A DNA stretch of 64,000 nt, taken from Nocardioides sp. J54 (lineage in GTDB: Bacteria; Actinomycetota; Actinomycetes; Propionibacteriales; Nocardioidaceae). The notes beneath the pieces were generated by a model. That model was not told the origin of the DNA and did not search any database. It was given only the letters and a program-made list of their open reading frames with translations. The position numbers and the translations under genes were made by a program. How positions within the stretch are numbered: position 1 is the stretch's first letter; each line of letters begins with the position of its first letter. Below, piece by piece: positions 1 through 9,143 of the stretch. Location: positions 163,542-227,541 of the forward strand of contig NZ_JAER01000004.1 of the NCBI RefSeq assembly GCF_000519005.1, given 5' to 3'.

Positions 1-2
1 CT

Positions 3-920
3 GCCGGGATCCTGCTGACGTGGGACGACCTCGCCGACCTGTCGGCCGTCGTACCGCTGCTGGCGCGGGTCTACCCCAACGGTGCCGCGGACGTGAACCA
101 CTTCCACGCCGCCGGCGGGATCGGCTTCCTGGTGAGCACCCTGCTCGACGCGGGACTGCTGCACGAGGACGTCGAGACGATCGTCGGCCACGGCCTGCGC
201 CGCTACACCGAGGAGCCGGTGCTCATCGACGGCGAGCTGTCGTGGCGTCCCGGCCCGGCCGAGAGCCTCGACCTCGACGTGCTCCGTCCAGCCACCGACC
301 CGTTCTCCGCCGACGGCGGGCTGAAGGTGCTGCGCGGACCGCTCGGCACCGGGGTCATCAAGACTTCCGCCGTGGCGGTCGAGCACCGCACGGTCACCGC
401 GCCGGCGCGGGTCTTCGACGACCAGCAGGACTTCCTGCAGGCCTTCGCCGACGGCGACCTCGACGGCCAGGACCTCGTCGCGGTCATCCGCTACCAGGGC
501 CCCGCCGCCAACGGCATGCCCGAGCTGCACAAGCTGACCCCCGCGCTCGGCGTGCTGCAGGACCGTGGGCAACGGGTCGCGATCGTCACCGACGGCCGGA
601 TGTCCGGTGCCTCCGGAAAGGTCCCCGCCGCCATCCACGTCACCCCCGAGGCCGCCGTCGGCGGGCCGCTCGCCCGGGTGCGTGACGGCGACGTCATCAC
701 CCTCGACGCCGGCGCCGGCGTGCTGCACGTCGAGGCCGACCTCGCGCATCGCGAGCCGACCGGCGCTGCGCCCTCGGGCGCGGCGTGGGCCGGCACCGGG
801 CGCGAGCTCTTCGCCGCGTTCCGTGCGACCGTGGGACCAGCCGACGAGGGAGCATCGGTGTTCCCCTCGCCCGCCGCCGACCCGACCACCGCCCCGGAGG
901 CTCCCCTTGTCCGCTCCTGA
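3..920 (+). CDS. edd: 6-phosphogluconate dehydratase, C-terminal part (5' end outside window)
   Basis: The reading frame is open from the first bases of the window, so the start lies upstream; 305 codons plus the stop are visible. The product resembles the C-terminal half of the IlvD/Edd dehydratase family: an N-H-F-H-A-A-G-G run near the visible start, a G-P-L-G-T-G-V-I-K stretch, then [14 protein letters not shown] and [11 protein letters not shown], which are family signatures. Family knowledge: the enzyme converts 6-phosphogluconate to 2-keto-3-deoxy-6-phosphogluconate (KDPG) using an iron-sulfur cluster; the cluster cysteines would lie mostly in the missing part. The next gene, a KDPG aldolase, overlaps its 3' end, which favours Edd over the dihydroxy-acid dehydratase IlvD. 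Together they form the Entner-Doudoroff pathway. Confidence 0.93.
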   Translation, partial: AGILLTWDDLADLSAVVPLLARVYPNGAADVNHFHAAGGIGFLVSTLLDAGLLHEDVETIVGHGLRRYTEEPVLIDGELSWRPGPAESLDLDVLRPATDPFSADGGLKVLRGPLGTGVIKTSAVAVEHRTVTAPARVFDDQQDFLQAFADGDLDGQDLVAVIRYQGPAANGMPELHKLTPALGVLQDRGQRVAIVTDGRMSGASGKVPAAIHVTPEAAVGGPLARVRDGDVITLDAGAGVLHVEADLAHREPTGAAPSGAAWAGTGRELFAAFRATVGPADEGASVFPSPAADPTTAPEAPLVRS

Positions 921-1557
921 GTCCGTGCTCGACGTCGTCCCCGTCATGCCGGTGGTCGTCGTGCACGACCTCGCGGCCGCCGTACCCATCGCGCAGGCGC
1001 TGGTCGACGGCGGGCTGCCGGCGATCGAGCTGACCCTGCGCACCCCGGTCGCCCTGGACGCGCTGCGCGCCATCGCGGCCGAGGTGCCGGACATCCTGCT
1101 CGGCGCGGGCACCATCACCACCCCGCCCCAGGCCGAGGCGGCCGTCGAGGCGGGGGCCCGTTTCCTGGTCTCCCCGGGCTCCACGCCCGCGCTGCTCGCG
1201 GCGATGCAGGCGACCGGCGTGCCGTTCCTACCCGGGACGTCGACCGTCTCGGAGGTGCTCGCGGTGCTCGAGGCCGGGCAGCGCGAGATGAAGTTCTTCC
1301 CGGCTGAGGCGTCCGGTGGTGTGCGCTACCTCAGGTCTGTCGGCGACCCGGTGCCGCAGGCCCGTTTCTGCCCCACCGGCGGCATCACCCCCGCCTCCGC
1401 CCCCGACTACCTCGCCCTGCCGAACGTCGGCTGCGTCGGCGGCTCCTGGATCACCCCCGCCGACGCCGTCGCCGCGGGCGACTGGGACCGGATCCGCACC
1501 CTCGCCGCCGAGGCCGCCGCCCTCCGCTCACCCGCCTCACCCCACCCCAGCCCATAA
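907..1557 (+). CDS. eda: KDPG aldolase (2-keto-3-deoxy-6-phosphogluconate aldolase)
   Basis: 216-residue class I aldolase that would cleave KDPG to pyruvate and glyceraldehyde 3-phosphate. Visible family motifs are I-E-L-T-L-R-T-P (catalytic Glu), L-G-A-G-T-I, V-S-P-G, the Schiff-base lysine in M-K-F-F-P-A-E, and the phosphate-binding C-P-T-G-G-I. The start is chosen at TTG 907 because a GGAGG lies at 896-900, six bases upstream; a GTG at 925 is the alternative. The TTG start overlaps the end of edd by 14 bases, so the two genes are probably translationally coupled. The C-terminus ends in a Pro/Ser/His-rich tail with no recognised role. Confidence 0.93.
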   Translation: MSAPESVLDVVPVMPVVVVHDLAAAVPIAQALVDGGLPAIELTLRTPVALDALRAIAAEVPDILLGAGTITTPPQAEAAVEAGARFLVSPGSTPALLAAMQATGVPFLPGTSTVSEVLAVLEAGQREMKFFPAEASGGVRYLRSVGDPVPQARFCPTGGITPASAPDYLALPNVGCVGGSWITPADAVAAGDWDRIRTLAAEAAALRSPASPHPSP

Positions 1558-1590
1558 CACGGGGCGGTCGGTTCGTCCAGACCTTCGCGA

Positions 1591-1649
1591 TAGTCCCGGG
1601 TCAAAAGCACCTTCCGGCGGCGTGTCGCGGTGCTTTTGACCCGGGACTA
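1591..1649. repeat. 59-bp palindromic element, copy 1
   Basis: Two perfect 20-base arms (1591-1610 and 1630-1649) enclose a 19-base loop. The left arm starts TAGTCCCGGG and ends AAAAGCAC. The element lies in the 208-base gap between eda and the TIGR03086 gene, whose 3' ends converge. It is not followed by a T-run, so a simple terminator role is not obvious. A second copy of identical length and layout lies at 1701-1759. Confidence 0.9.
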
Positions 1650-1700
1650 CCGCCGTTGGCGAGCCTGGTGACCGGACGAGGTGGGGCGGTCGGGCTGGGG

Positions 1701-1759
1701 TAGTCCCTGACGAAAAGCACCGTCGTACGGCGTGTCGCGGTGCTTTTCGTCAGGGACTA
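1701..1759. repeat. 59-bp palindromic element, copy 2
   Basis: Arms 1701-1720 and 1740-1759 are perfect 20-base complements around a 19-base loop. Copy 2 differs from copy 1 in arm positions 8-12 (TGACG instead of GGGTC), and the opposite arm carries the matching changes, so pairing is preserved. The 3' half of the loop (GGCGTGTCGCG) is the same in both. It ends 6 bases before the stop codon of the minus-strand TIGR03086 gene, so it could act as that gene's 3' structure. Confidence 0.9.
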
Positions 1760-1765
1760 CCGCGC

Positions 1766-2338
1766 TCAGGCGCGGCGGCCGAGGAGGGCGAGCAGCTCGA
1801 GCAGGGGCGGGGCGCCGGGCGGGACCGGGAGGGGCGGGCCGAAGGCGGCGCCGCGCTCGGAGAGGGTCTCCGGGGTGGAGAACGGGCGGGCGAAGGACAG
1901 GCAGGCCGCGACGTCGGCGTCGGTGACCTCGAAGGGGCGGCCGAGGGCGGTCGCGAGGTCCCAGCCGTGCACGACGACCTCGTTGAGGGCGACGGCCGCG
2001 GCGACGTCACCGGGCAGGTCGATGCCGCCGGCGGCGGTCATGCCGTCGTACGTCGCCGGGTCGCGCCACGCCGCCGCCAGCGCGCCGAGGTCGGCGCCGA
2101 TCCGGTCCCGGAAGCCCGGCTCGAGGCGGGAGCCGTCGCCGACGGCGCCCTGCTCGGTGCCCGGCACCGGCTCCTTGCGGGCTGCGCCGGTGAAGGCGAC
2201 GGCGAGGCCGCCGACGTGGTCGACGAGGTCGGCGACGGAGTACTCCGTGCACGGGGTCGGTCGGGCGAGGTCCTCGTCGCGCACGGCGGCGACGAGGGTG
2301 GCGAGGGTCGTGGTGGCCGGTCCGAGGTCGAGGGTCAT
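1766..2338 (-). CDS. TIGR03086-type, DinB/mycothiol-dependent superfamily protein
   Basis: 190 residues. The helical sequence has L-V-D-H-V-G-G near residue 40 and N-E-V-V-V-H-G-W-D-L-A near residue 125. These carry the His/Glu/His metal-ligand pattern expected of the TIGR03086 and mycothiol-dependent maleylpyruvate isomerase-like families of Actinobacteria. Family knowledge: members are DinB-fold, metal-binding, and often mycothiol S-transferases, but the substrate of most is unknown, so none is assigned here. It is the last of three same-strand genes (tadA partner, tadA, this gene), 54 bases downstream of tadA. Cytosolic; no signal peptide or membrane segment is visible. Confidence 0.8.
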   Translation of the reverse strand: MTLDLGPATTTLATLVAAVRDEDLARPTPCTEYSVADLVDHVGGLAVAFTGAARKEPVPGTEQGAVGDGSRLEPGFRDRIGADLGALAAAWRDPATYDGMTAAGGIDLPGDVAAAVALNEVVVHGWDLATALGRPFEVTDADVAACLSFARPFSTPETLSERGAAFGPPLPVPPGAPPLLELLALLGRRA

Positions 2339-2392
2339 GCCCCTACCGACCGGCGGGCGCCCGCGGAATCATCGGTGGTCCAGCTCGGTGGC

Positions 2393-2863
2393 TCAACCGC
2401 GCTGCGCGGAGAAGAACCGCTCGAGGAGCGCCGCGGACTCCGCGGCCAGCACGCCGGACACCACCTCGGGGCGGTGGTTGAGACGCCGGTCGCGCACGAC
2501 GTCCCACAACGACCCCACGGCGCCCGCCTTGTCGTCCCAGGCACCGAAGACGACCCGGTCCACCCGGGACAGGACGGCGGCGCCGGCGCACATCGTGCAC
2601 GGCTCGAGGGTCACCACGAGGGTGCAGCCGGAGAGCCGCCACTCCCCGCGGGCGGCGGCCGCGGCGCGGAGCGCGACCACCTCGGCGTGGCCGGTGGGGT
2701 CGCCATCGCGCTCGCGGACGTTGTGGCCGACGCCCACCACCTCACCGGCGGCGTCGACGACGACCGCGCCGATGGGTACGTCGCCGCTCGTCAGCGCGGC
2801 CTCCGCCTCGGCGAGGGCGCGCTGCATCGGCGCGGCCCAGGCCGCCTCGACCGGTCCTGTCAC
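2393..2863 (-). CDS. tadA: tRNA-specific adenosine deaminase
   Basis: 156-residue zinc deaminase that should convert A34 to inosine in tRNA-Arg(ACG). The zinc and catalytic motifs are plain: H-A-E near residue 59 and P-C-T-M-C-A-G near residue 88. The substrate-loop region G-D-V-P-I-G-A-V-V-V is also typical of TadA. Length fits the family. The gene lies 16 bases downstream of the tadA-associated gene and is probably co-transcribed with it. A cytosine deaminase is a less likely reading because the D-V-P-I-G and C-x2-C spacing match TadA well. Confidence 0.92.
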   Translation of the reverse strand: MTGPVEAAWAAPMQRALAEAEAALTSGDVPIGAVVVDAAGEVVGVGHNVRERDGDPTGHAEVVALRAAAAARGEWRLSGCTLVVTLEPCTMCAGAAVLSRVDRVVFGAWDDKAGAVGSLWDVVRDRRLNHRPEVVSGVLAAESAALLERFFSAQRG

Positions 2864-2879
2864 GCTGTCACGCCGAGGG

Positions 2880-3374
2880 TCACGCGGAGGTCAGGCCGAC
2901 GACGTCGTCGAAGAGCTGGCCGAAACCCATGCCGCGGGCGATCTCCGAGAGCATCTCGTCGGGGTAGAGCTCGTCGTCGTCCAGCACCTCGGCGAGGAAC
3001 ATCGCGTCCACGCCCAGGTCGCTGAGCAGCTCGAGGTCGCCGGCGGGCTCGGGGTCGTCCTCGTCGTCCACCGGTGGCAGGCCGAGGTGCTCGACCACGT
3101 CGGCAGCCAGCTCCCACTCCGAGGCGGCGGTGATGTCGGAGAGCATCACCCGCACCTGCTGGCCGGTCACGCGGACGACGAAGAAGAAGTCCTCCTCCAC
3201 CGCGACCAGCCCGACGACGCCGCCGTCACCGGGGAACCTGCGCAGCGCGGACACGAGGGTGTCGACGTCGGTCGCGTGGTCGGGCGTGAGCTCGGCGACC
3301 TGCCACACCCCCTCCTGGCGGTAGGCGGCGAGCGCGAAGTCGACCGATTCGGTGGACGGGCCGGCTGCGGTCAT
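2880..3374 (-). CDS. tRNA adenosine deaminase-associated protein
   Basis: 164 residues, acidic, with D-D-E-D-D-P-E in the middle and a second acidic stretch near the C-terminus (D-D-D-E-L-Y-P-D-E). It fits the actinobacterial family found beside tadA, whose biochemical role is not established. The start is placed at ATG 3374 (M-T-A-A-G-P-S); reading further upstream adds a basic stretch that does not look like the rest. It is the first gene of a three-gene set with tadA and the TIGR03086 protein. The position suggests a helper or regulator of TadA (inference from context only). Confidence 0.82.
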   Translation of the reverse strand: MTAAGPSTESVDFALAAYRQEGVWQVAELTPDHATDVDTLVSALRRFPGDGGVVGLVAVEEDFFFVVRVTGQQVRVMLSDITAASEWELAADVVEHLGLPPVDDEDDPEPAGDLELLSDLGVDAMFLAEVLDDDELYPDEMLSEIARGMGFGQLFDDVVGLTSA

Positions 3375-3492
3375 GCGCCAAGCGTGACACGGGAATCGGG
3401 ACAGGGCCAGAGGTTTGGCCCCCTCGCGCAGGACGGTCCCCACCGCCCGCGCCCGCGGGCCGCGGGGTGGCGGCAGCGCCGGGGAGTCCGAC

Positions 3493-3498
3493 TAGGGT
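3493..3498 (+). promoter_or_regulatory. -10 box of a leaderless upp transcript
   Basis: TAGGGT lies six bases before the upp ATG at 3505, and there is no purine-rich ribosome binding site between them. In Actinobacteria a TANNNT box at this distance is typical of leaderless mRNAs that begin at the start codon. Confidence 0.6.
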
Positions 3499-3504
3499 TG
3501 GCCC

Positions 3505-4149
3505 ATGCGCACCCTGGTCGTGGACCACCCCCTCGTCGCCCACAAGCTGACCGTGCTCCGCGACCAGCAGACCGACTCGCCGACCTTCCGCTCGCTCGCC
3601 GACGAGCTGGTCACCCTGCTGGCCTACGAGGCCACCCGCGACGTGCGGGTCGAGACCACGGACATCGTCACGCCGGTCGCGCCCACGACGGGGGTCCGGC
3701 TCGCGACGCCCCGACCCCTCGTCGTACCGATCCTGCGGGCGGGCCTGGGCATGCTCGACGGGATGATGCGGCTGCTGCCGACGGCCGAGGTCGGCTTCCT
3801 GGGCATGGTCCGCAACGAGGAGACGCTCGAGGCGGTGACGTACGCCGAGCGGCTGCCCGACGACCTGACCGGCCGGCAGTGCTACGTGCTGGACCCGATG
3901 CTGGCGACCGGCGGCACGCTCGCCGCCGCGATCCGCTTCCTCGTCGACCGCGGCGCCGACCACATCACGGCGGTCTGCCTGCTGGCGGCGCCGGAGGGCT
4001 GCGACCGCGTGGAGCAGGAGCTCGCCGACCTCGACATCCCGGTCACCGTGGTGACGGCGGCGGTCGACGAGCGGCTCAACGAGAAGGGCTACATCGTCCC
4101 CGGCCTGGGCGACGCCGGCGACCGGCTCTACGGCATCGCCGGGGGCTGA
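3505..4149 (+). CDS. upp: uracil phosphoribosyltransferase
   Basis: 214 residues. It should join uracil to PRPP to give UMP (pyrimidine salvage). The PRPP-binding motif [11 protein letters not shown] is present near residue 130, with the family's P-I-L-R-A-G-L-G-M and the C-terminal uracil-binding region [20 protein letters not shown]. Length is normal. It stands alone, divergent from the tadA set (131-base gap), with a leaderless-type promoter. Confidence 0.95.
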   Translation: MRTLVVDHPLVAHKLTVLRDQQTDSPTFRSLADELVTLLAYEATRDVRVETTDIVTPVAPTTGVRLATPRPLVVPILRAGLGMLDGMMRLLPTAEVGFLGMVRNEETLEAVTYAERLPDDLTGRQCYVLDPMLATGGTLAAAIRFLVDRGADHITAVCLLAAPEGCDRVEQELADLDIPVTVVTAAVDERLNEKGYIVPGLGDAGDRLYGIAGG

Positions 4150-4208
4150 CCCACTCCCGCCACACCCTCTCCGGAGCCTGCGAACAGGGTCCAGGGCAAG
4201 ACATAGAT

Positions 4209-4228
4209 CAAATCATTATCATGATTTG
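4209..4228. promoter_or_regulatory. AT-rich palindrome upstream of pntA
   Basis: Eight-base arms CAAATCAT and ATGATTTG are separated by TATC, giving a 20-base AT-rich palindrome inside a GC-rich region. It lies 127 bases before the pntA start in the 205-base upp-pntA gap, where nothing else was recognised. It carries two inverted AATCAT half-sites, the same core seen in several promoter regions of the catabolic island (30-61 kb). It may be an operator or part of the pnt promoter. Confidence 0.55.
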
Positions 4229-4354
4229 AGCGCAAGCGACGTAGGTCACACGTAAGACGCCCCCTGTGAACCCGTGAGGGCTGTGTAGTTTGCTGACCGC
4301 TGCGCCCACACCCGGGTGCTGCCGTTTGTTGTGTCCCTCAACGCTGGAGGCTCG

Positions 4355-5893
4355 ATGCTGATCGGCATCCCGCGCGAGTCGAAACCGGGCGAAACCCTGG
4401 TAGCGGCAACCGCCAAGACCGTTTCCCAACTGACCAACCTCGGCTACGACGTGATCGTCGAGACGGGCGCCGGCGAGTCCGCCGACCAGCCCGACAGCGC
4501 GTTCGCCGCCGTCGACGGGGTGCGCGTCGGTACGCCGGAGGAGGTGTGGGCCGCCGACGTCGTCGTCAAGGTCAACGCCCCCACCGACGAGGAGATCGGC
4601 CGGCTCCGGCGTGGCGCCACGATCATCTCCATGATGGCCCCGGCCCGCAGCCCCGAGCTGCTGGAGCGGCTGCAGGCGCAGGGCGTCACCGCGCTGGCCA
4701 TGGACGCCGTCCCGCGCATCTCGCGCGCGCAGTCGATGGACGTGCTGTCCTCGATGGCGAACGTCGCGGGCTACCGCGCCGTGGTCGAGGCCGCGCACGA
4801 GTTCGGCCGCATGTTCACCGGCCAGGTCACTGCCGCGGGCAAGATCCCGCCGGCCCGCGTGTTCGTCGTGGGCGCCGGCGTGGCCGGCCTCGCCGCGATC
4901 GGTGCCGCGTCGGCGATGGGCGCCGTCGTGCGCGCCTTCGACGTGCGCCCCGAGGTCGCCGAGCAGGTCGAGTCGATGGGCGCGGAGTTCGTGCACGTCG
5001 AGTTCGAGGCCGAGGTGTCCTCCGACGGCTACGCCAAGGAGATGACGGCCGAGCAGGTCGCCGCGACCGCCGCGATGTACGACGAGGAGGCGCGTGCCGC
5101 CGACATCGTCATCACCACCGCGCTGATCCCGGGCCGCCCCGCCCCGTCGCTGATCACCGCCGAGACCGTCGCCGGCATGCGCAACGGCTCGGTCATCGTC
5201 GACATGGCTGCGGCCAACGGCGGCAACGCCGCGGGCACGGTCGCCGACCAGAAGGTCGTCACCGAGAACGGCGTGACGATCCTCGGCTACACCGACCTCG
5301 CCGGTCGCCTGGCCGCGCAGACGTCGCAGCTCTACGGCACCAACATCGTCAACCTGCTCAAGCTGCTGACCCCGGAGAAGGACGGCAACCTGGCGCTGGA
5401 CTTCGACGACGTCGTCCAGCGCGGCATCACCGTCGTCAAGGACGGGGAGTCGACCTGGCCGCCCCCGGCCGTCCAGGTCTCGGCCGCCCCGGCGGCCGCT
5501 GCCGCCGCGCCGGTCGAGCCGAAGCCCGAGAAGAAGCCGATGTCGCCGCAGGCGAAGGTCGGCGCCGTGCTCGGCGCGATCGCGCTCTTCTGGCTGGTCA
5601 ACGCCCTCGCCCCGACCGACGAGCTGCGTCGCCACTTCACGGTGCTGATGCTGTCCGTGGTCGTCGGCTACTACGTGATCGGCAAGGTCGCGCACGCCCT
5701 GCACACGCCGCTGATGTCGGTCACGAACGCCATCTCCGGCGTCGTGGTCGTCGGTGCGCTGGTGCAGGTCGCCAGTGACGACAAGCTGATCGTCGGGCTG
5801 TCCGCGGTCGCGATCCTGCTCGCGTCGATCAACGTCTTCGGTGGGTTCGCGGTCACGCGCCGCATGCTCTCGATGTTCAGCAAGGGAGCCTGA
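4355..5893 (+). CDS. pntA: NAD(P) transhydrogenase subunit alpha (single-chain form)
   Basis: 512 residues, the length of the undivided PntA. The N-terminal two thirds are the NAD(H)-binding domain I: an L-I-G-I-P-R-E-S start, then [15 protein letters not shown] as nucleotide fold. After a Pro/Ala-rich linker (about residues 380-405) come four hydrophobic helices of membrane domain II. With PntB it forms the proton-driven pump that makes NADPH from NADH. The start is ATG 4355, with GGAGG at 4346-4350; an upstream in-frame ATG at 4316 lacks this. pntB follows after two bases. A transhydrogenase suits a strain with Entner-Doudoroff and NADPH-demanding monooxygenase pathways. Confidence 0.95.
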   Translation: MLIGIPRESKPGETLVAATAKTVSQLTNLGYDVIVETGAGESADQPDSAFAAVDGVRVGTPEEVWAADVVVKVNAPTDEEIGRLRRGATIISMMAPARSPELLERLQAQGVTALAMDAVPRISRAQSMDVLSSMANVAGYRAVVEAAHEFGRMFTGQVTAAGKIPPARVFVVGAGVAGLAAIGAASAMGAVVRAFDVRPEVAEQVESMGAEFVHVEFEAEVSSDGYAKEMTAEQVAATAAMYDEEARAADIVITTALIPGRPAPSLITAETVAGMRNGSVIVDMAAANGGNAAGTVADQKVVTENGVTILGYTDLAGRLAAQTSQLYGTNIVNLLKLLTPEKDGNLALDFDDVVQRGITVVKDGESTWPPPAVQVSAAPAAAAAAPVEPKPEKKPMSPQAKVGAVLGAIALFWLVNALAPTDELRRHFTVLMLSVVVGYYVIGKVAHALHTPLMSVTNAISGVVVVGALVQVASDDKLIVGLSAVAILLASINVFGGFAVTRRMLSMFSKGA

Positions 5894-5895
5894 CC

Positions 5896-7323
5896 ATGGA
5901 CATCTTCTCCATCACCGGTGCGGCGTACCTCGTCGCTGCCCTGCTGTTCATCCTCTCCCTCGCCGGCCTGTCCCGGCACGAGTCGGCCAAGAGCGGCCTG
6001 ACCTACGGCATGGTCGGCATGGCCGTCGCCCTGGTCGCGACCATCGCCACCGTCATCGACGTCAGCGAGTACGTCGACGACCGGGGCCTGGTCATCGCCC
6101 TGATGCTCGCCGCGGTCGCGATCGGTGCGGTCATCGGCCTGTGGCGCGCCCGCATCGTCGAGATGACCGGGATGCCCGAGCTGATCGCGCTGCTCCACTC
6201 GTTCGTCGGCCTCGCGGCCGTCGCGATCGGCTGGAACGGCCACATCCTCGGCTCCCACGAGGGCATGCCCAGCCTCGTCAACATCCACGAGGCCGAGGTC
6301 GCCATCGGCATCTTCATCGGTGCGGTCACCTTCACCGGCTCGATCGTCGCCAACCTGAAGCTGTCGGCGAAGATGAAGTCCGCGCCGCTCATGCTGCCGG
6401 GCAAGAACCTCATCAACATCGGCTCCCTCGTGCTGTTCGCGGTCCTGACCGCGGTCTACGTCTCGCTCGACACCCACGACAACGCCACTGCCGACGTCCT
6501 GCTGGGCGTCCTCACCCTGCTGGCGCTGGCGCTGGGCTGGCACCTGGTCGCCTCCATCGGCGGCGGTGACATGCCGGTCGTCGTGTCGATGCTGAACAGC
6601 TACTCCGGCTGGGCCGCGGCGGCGTCGGGCTTCCTGCTCGGCAACGACCTGCTGATCGTGACCGGTGCGCTCGTCGGCTCCTCCGGTGCCTACCTGTCCT
6701 ACATCATGTGCAAGGCGATGAACCGCTCGTTCATCTCCGTCATCGCCGGCGGCTTCGGCATCGAGGCCCCCAGCGGCGACGACAAGGACTACGGCGAGCA
6801 CCGCGAGATCCAGGCCGACGCGGCAGCCGAGCTGCTGGCCGGGGCGAAGTCGGTCGTGATCACGCCGGGCTACGGCATGGCGGTCGCGCAGGCGCAGTAC
6901 CCCGTCGCCGACCTGACCGCGAAGCTGCGGGCCCGGGGCGTCGAGGTCCGCTTCGGCATCCACCCGGTCGCGGGCCGCCTGCCCGGGCACATGAACGTGC
7001 TGCTGGCCGAGGCCAAGCTGCCCTACGACATCGTGCTCGAGATGGACGAGATCAACGACGACTTCCCGGAGACCGACGTCGTGCTGGTCATCGGCGCCAA
7101 CGACACGGTCAACCCGGCCGCGTCGGAGGACCCGTCCTCGCCGATCGCCGGCATGCCGGTGCTCGAGGTCTGGAACGCCCGCGACGTCATCGTGTTCAAG
7201 CGCTCCATGGCCGCGGGCTACGCCGGCGTGCAGAACCCGCTGTTCTTCCGCGAGAACACGCAGATGCTGTTCGGTGACGCCAAGGACAAGGTCGAGGAGA
7301 TCGTCCGGCACCTGGACGACTGA
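5896..7323 (+). CDS. pntB: NAD(P) transhydrogenase subunit beta
   Basis: 475 residues. The N-terminal ~280 residues are strongly hydrophobic (membrane domain II). The C-terminus is the NADP(H)-binding domain III, with [30 protein letters not shown] and [11 protein letters not shown], all diagnostic of PntB. An AAGGGAG ribosome site overlaps the end of pntA, so the two are an operon. A strong hairpin follows at 7332. Confidence 0.96.
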   Translation: MDIFSITGAAYLVAALLFILSLAGLSRHESAKSGLTYGMVGMAVALVATIATVIDVSEYVDDRGLVIALMLAAVAIGAVIGLWRARIVEMTGMPELIALLHSFVGLAAVAIGWNGHILGSHEGMPSLVNIHEAEVAIGIFIGAVTFTGSIVANLKLSAKMKSAPLMLPGKNLINIGSLVLFAVLTAVYVSLDTHDNATADVLLGVLTLLALALGWHLVASIGGGDMPVVVSMLNSYSGWAAAASGFLLGNDLLIVTGALVGSSGAYLSYIMCKAMNRSFISVIAGGFGIEAPSGDDKDYGEHREIQADAAAELLAGAKSVVITPGYGMAVAQAQYPVADLTAKLRARGVEVRFGIHPVAGRLPGHMNVLLAEAKLPYDIVLEMDEINDDFPETDVVLVIGANDTVNPAASEDPSSPIAGMPVLEVWNARDVIVFKRSMAAGYAGVQNPLFFRENTQMLFGDAKDKVEEIVRHLDD

Positions 7324-7331
7324 CCTCGCTG

Positions 7332-7382
7332 GGTACGACGAGGGGCCGGTCCCGCTGCGGCGGGCCGGCCCTTCGTCGTACC
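7332..7382. terminator. bidirectional terminator hairpin
   Basis: Arms 7332-7349 and 7365-7382 pair over 18 bases (one G-T pair) around a 15-base loop. It sits between the converging 3' ends of pntB and the DUF4287 gene and can serve both strands. Confidence 0.8.
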
Positions 7383-7387
7383 GGGGG

Positions 7388-7675
7388 TCAGGTGGTGCGG
7401 TTCGCGATCCCGTCGAGGCGCAGCATGTCCGACGGGTCGCTGTGCGTGCCGCCCGAGCCGACGTGCTTGTCGCTGATCTGCGGACCGTTCCTGACCACGT
7501 GCACGAGCGCCATGGCGTGCCCGCGCCCGAGCCCGTAGTCCTCGGCGAGCCAGGCGACGATCTCGCCGGCCTTGGTGTCGGGGCCGTAGCCGCGGGCGTG
7601 CGCCTCGTCGACGAGCTCCTGCGGGATGCGGCCGGTCTTCTTCTCGATCGCGTCGATGTAGGCCTGGAACGACAT
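7388..7675 (-). CDS. DUF4287-type small protein
   Basis: 95 residues starting M-S-F-Q-A-Y-I-D-A-I-E-K-K-T-G, which matches the DUF4287 family. These are small soluble proteins in Actinobacteria and other bacteria, with no proven function. The start ATG 7675 is preceded by an AAGGAGGAG ribosome site; the frame extends upstream but without features. It contains K-A-G-E-I-V-A-W-L-A and G-R-G-H-A-M-A-L-V-H-V. No signal peptide or membrane segment. It lies 65 bases downstream of the 2H phosphoesterase gene on the same strand. Confidence 0.75.
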   Translation of the reverse strand: MSFQAYIDAIEKKTGRIPQELVDEAHARGYGPDTKAGEIVAWLAEDYGLGRGHAMALVHVVRNGPQISDKHVGSGGTHSDPSDMLRLDGIANRTT

Positions 7676-7740
7676 GGCTCCTCCTTGGTCCATCGGGGGG
7701 TGTGCCCGGACAGCCCGGCGCTGCCCCCGGGACTCATCGC

Positions 7741-8295
7741 TCAGAGCAGGACCTGGGCCAGGCTCTCGTAGCGCGGCGTGCGGCGCGGTCCCTCCCCCAG
7801 GTGCGAGGCGACGACCTCGACGGACGCGAGCGGCCACGCGGGGCCGCTGTAGGACTCCAGCAGCCGCACCCAGCTGGTCATCCCCGTGGGCCGACCGCCG
7901 GTGCGGGCGATCGTGACGTGCGGGCGGAAGCGGGTGCCGTCGACCTCGATGCCGCAGGCGACGGCGGCGTTGCGGGCGCGGACCGCGAGCCGCTCGACGA
8001 GGTCGGTGGCGCCGGTGACGCCGGTGGCGAGGACGCGGGCCTGGTCGACGTTCGGGAAGACCACCGGCCCGGCCAGGGCGACGTCGGCCGGCTCGAGGTC
8101 GTCGAGGGACTCGACCAGCCGGTCGACGTACTCGTCGACGCGGTGCTCCGCGGCGTCCGGCATGAACGCCAGGGTGAGGTGCAGGTGCTCCGGACGCGTC
8201 CAGCGGAAGCCGGCGGCGGCGCGCCGCGGCTCGAGGAACCCGTCGAGGTGCTCGACGGCGTGCGCCGGCGGGACGATCGCGGTGAAGACACGCAC
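7741..8295 (-). CDS. thpR: RNA 2',3'-cyclic phosphodiesterase (2H phosphoesterase, '2'-5' RNA ligase')
   Basis: 184 residues from GTG 8295. It begins V-R-V-F-T-A-I-V-P-P and has both H-x-T/S-x motifs of the 2H superfamily: H-L-T-L near residue 39 and H-V-T-I near residue 126. Family knowledge: ThpR/LigT opens 2',3'-cyclic phosphates on RNA; the cellular role is unclear. The GTG start lies five bases after the stop of the upstream VIT-family gene, so the two are likely co-transcribed. The open frame extends further upstream, but inside the VIT gene, which argues for the GTG start. Confidence 0.85.
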   Translation of the reverse strand: MRVFTAIVPPAHAVEHLDGFLEPRRAAAGFRWTRPEHLHLTLAFMPDAAEHRVDEYVDRLVESLDDLEPADVALAGPVVFPNVDQARVLATGVTGATDLVERLAVRARNAAVACGIEVDGTRFRPHVTIARTGGRPTGMTSWVRLLESYSGPAWPLASVEVVASHLGEGPRRTPRYESLAQVLL

Positions 8296-8300
8296 CGGCG

Positions 8301-9038
8301 CTAGACCTGGGTGCCGAGCAGCTGGCCGATCCCGTGCGTGACAGCCATGGCGAGCAGGCCCCCGAGGACGTTGCGGATGACGGCCGGCCGGACGGCGCCG
8401 TACCCGAAGCGGGCGCTGGCCCAGCCGGTCAGGGCGAGCGCTGCGGCGACGGCCGCGACGGTCACCCAGACGCGGTGGTCCTGGGTGACGAGCAGGATGG
8501 TCAGCAGCGGCAGCAGCGCGCCGAGGGTGAAGGAGACCATCGACGCCCATGCCGCTGTCCACGGGCTGGTGAGGTCGTCAGGGTCGATGCCGAGCTCGAC
8601 CTCGGCGTGTGCCGCGAGCGCGTCCTTCTCCGTCAGCTGCTTCGCGACCTCGAGCGCGAGGTCCGGCTCGAGCCCCTTGTCGACGTACAGCCCCGCCAGC
8701 TCGGCGAGCTCGTCCTCCGGGTCCTCGCGCAGCTCGCGCCGCTCCTTGGCCAGCAGCGCCTCCTCGGAGTCCCGCTGGGTGCTGACCGAGACGTACTCGC
8801 CCGCCGCCATGCTCATCGCGCCGGCCACCACGCCCGCGACACCGGCGATGAGGATGGCCGTGCGGTCGGTGGTCGCGCCGGCGACACCGAGGACGATGCC
8901 GGCGGTCGAGACGATGCCGTCGTTGGCGCCGAGGACTCCGGCGCGCAGCCAGTTGAGGCGGTCGTTGAGGCCCTGCTCGTGGGGTTCGTCCTCGTGCGGA
9001 CCGATCTCGCCGTCCGCCGCCTGGGTCTCCGTGGTCAC
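8301..9038 (-). CDS. VIT1/CCC1-family membrane protein (probable Fe/Mn transporter)
   Basis: 245 residues from GTG 9038, preceded by GGAGG. The N-terminal part reads N-W-L-R-A-G-V-L-G-A-N-D-G-I-V-S-T-A-G, the hallmark of the VIT/CCC1 (DUF125) family. About five membrane helices follow, and between helices 2 and 3 is a long acidic cytosolic domain rich in Glu and Asp, as in metal-binding VIT proteins. Eukaryotic relatives move Fe2+ or Mn2+ into vacuoles; bacterial members are presumed metal exporters. The ion is not shown here. Confidence 0.85.
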   Translation of the reverse strand: MTTETQAADGEIGPHEDEPHEQGLNDRLNWLRAGVLGANDGIVSTAGIVLGVAGATTDRTAILIAGVAGVVAGAMSMAAGEYVSVSTQRDSEEALLAKERRELREDPEDELAELAGLYVDKGLEPDLALEVAKQLTEKDALAAHAEVELGIDPDDLTSPWTAAWASMVSFTLGALLPLLTILLVTQDHRVWVTVAAVAAALALTGWASARFGYGAVRPAVIRNVLGGLLAMAVTHGIGQLLGTQV

Positions 9039-9094
9039 CCCTCCATGATCCCCGATCGGGCCGGACTCATGCGAGCGCCTTCCGGCCGGTACGA

Positions 9095-9133
9095 CGAGAG
9101 CCCCTCCCACGACGGGCGCGGGAGGGGCTCTCG
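9095..9133 (-). terminator. terminator of the acyl-CoA dehydrogenase gene
   Basis: Arms 9095-9108 and 9120-9133 pair perfectly (CGAGAGCCCCTCCC and its complement) around an 11-base loop, 10 bases past the stop of the minus-strand gene that ends at 9144. Confidence 0.75.
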
Positions 9134-9143
9134 GGGTGGATCG

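Noticed and set aside
4316..4354. Upstream ATG (4316) as pntA start
   Set aside because: The GGAGG at 4346-4350 points to ATG 4355, which gives the family's normal N-terminus.
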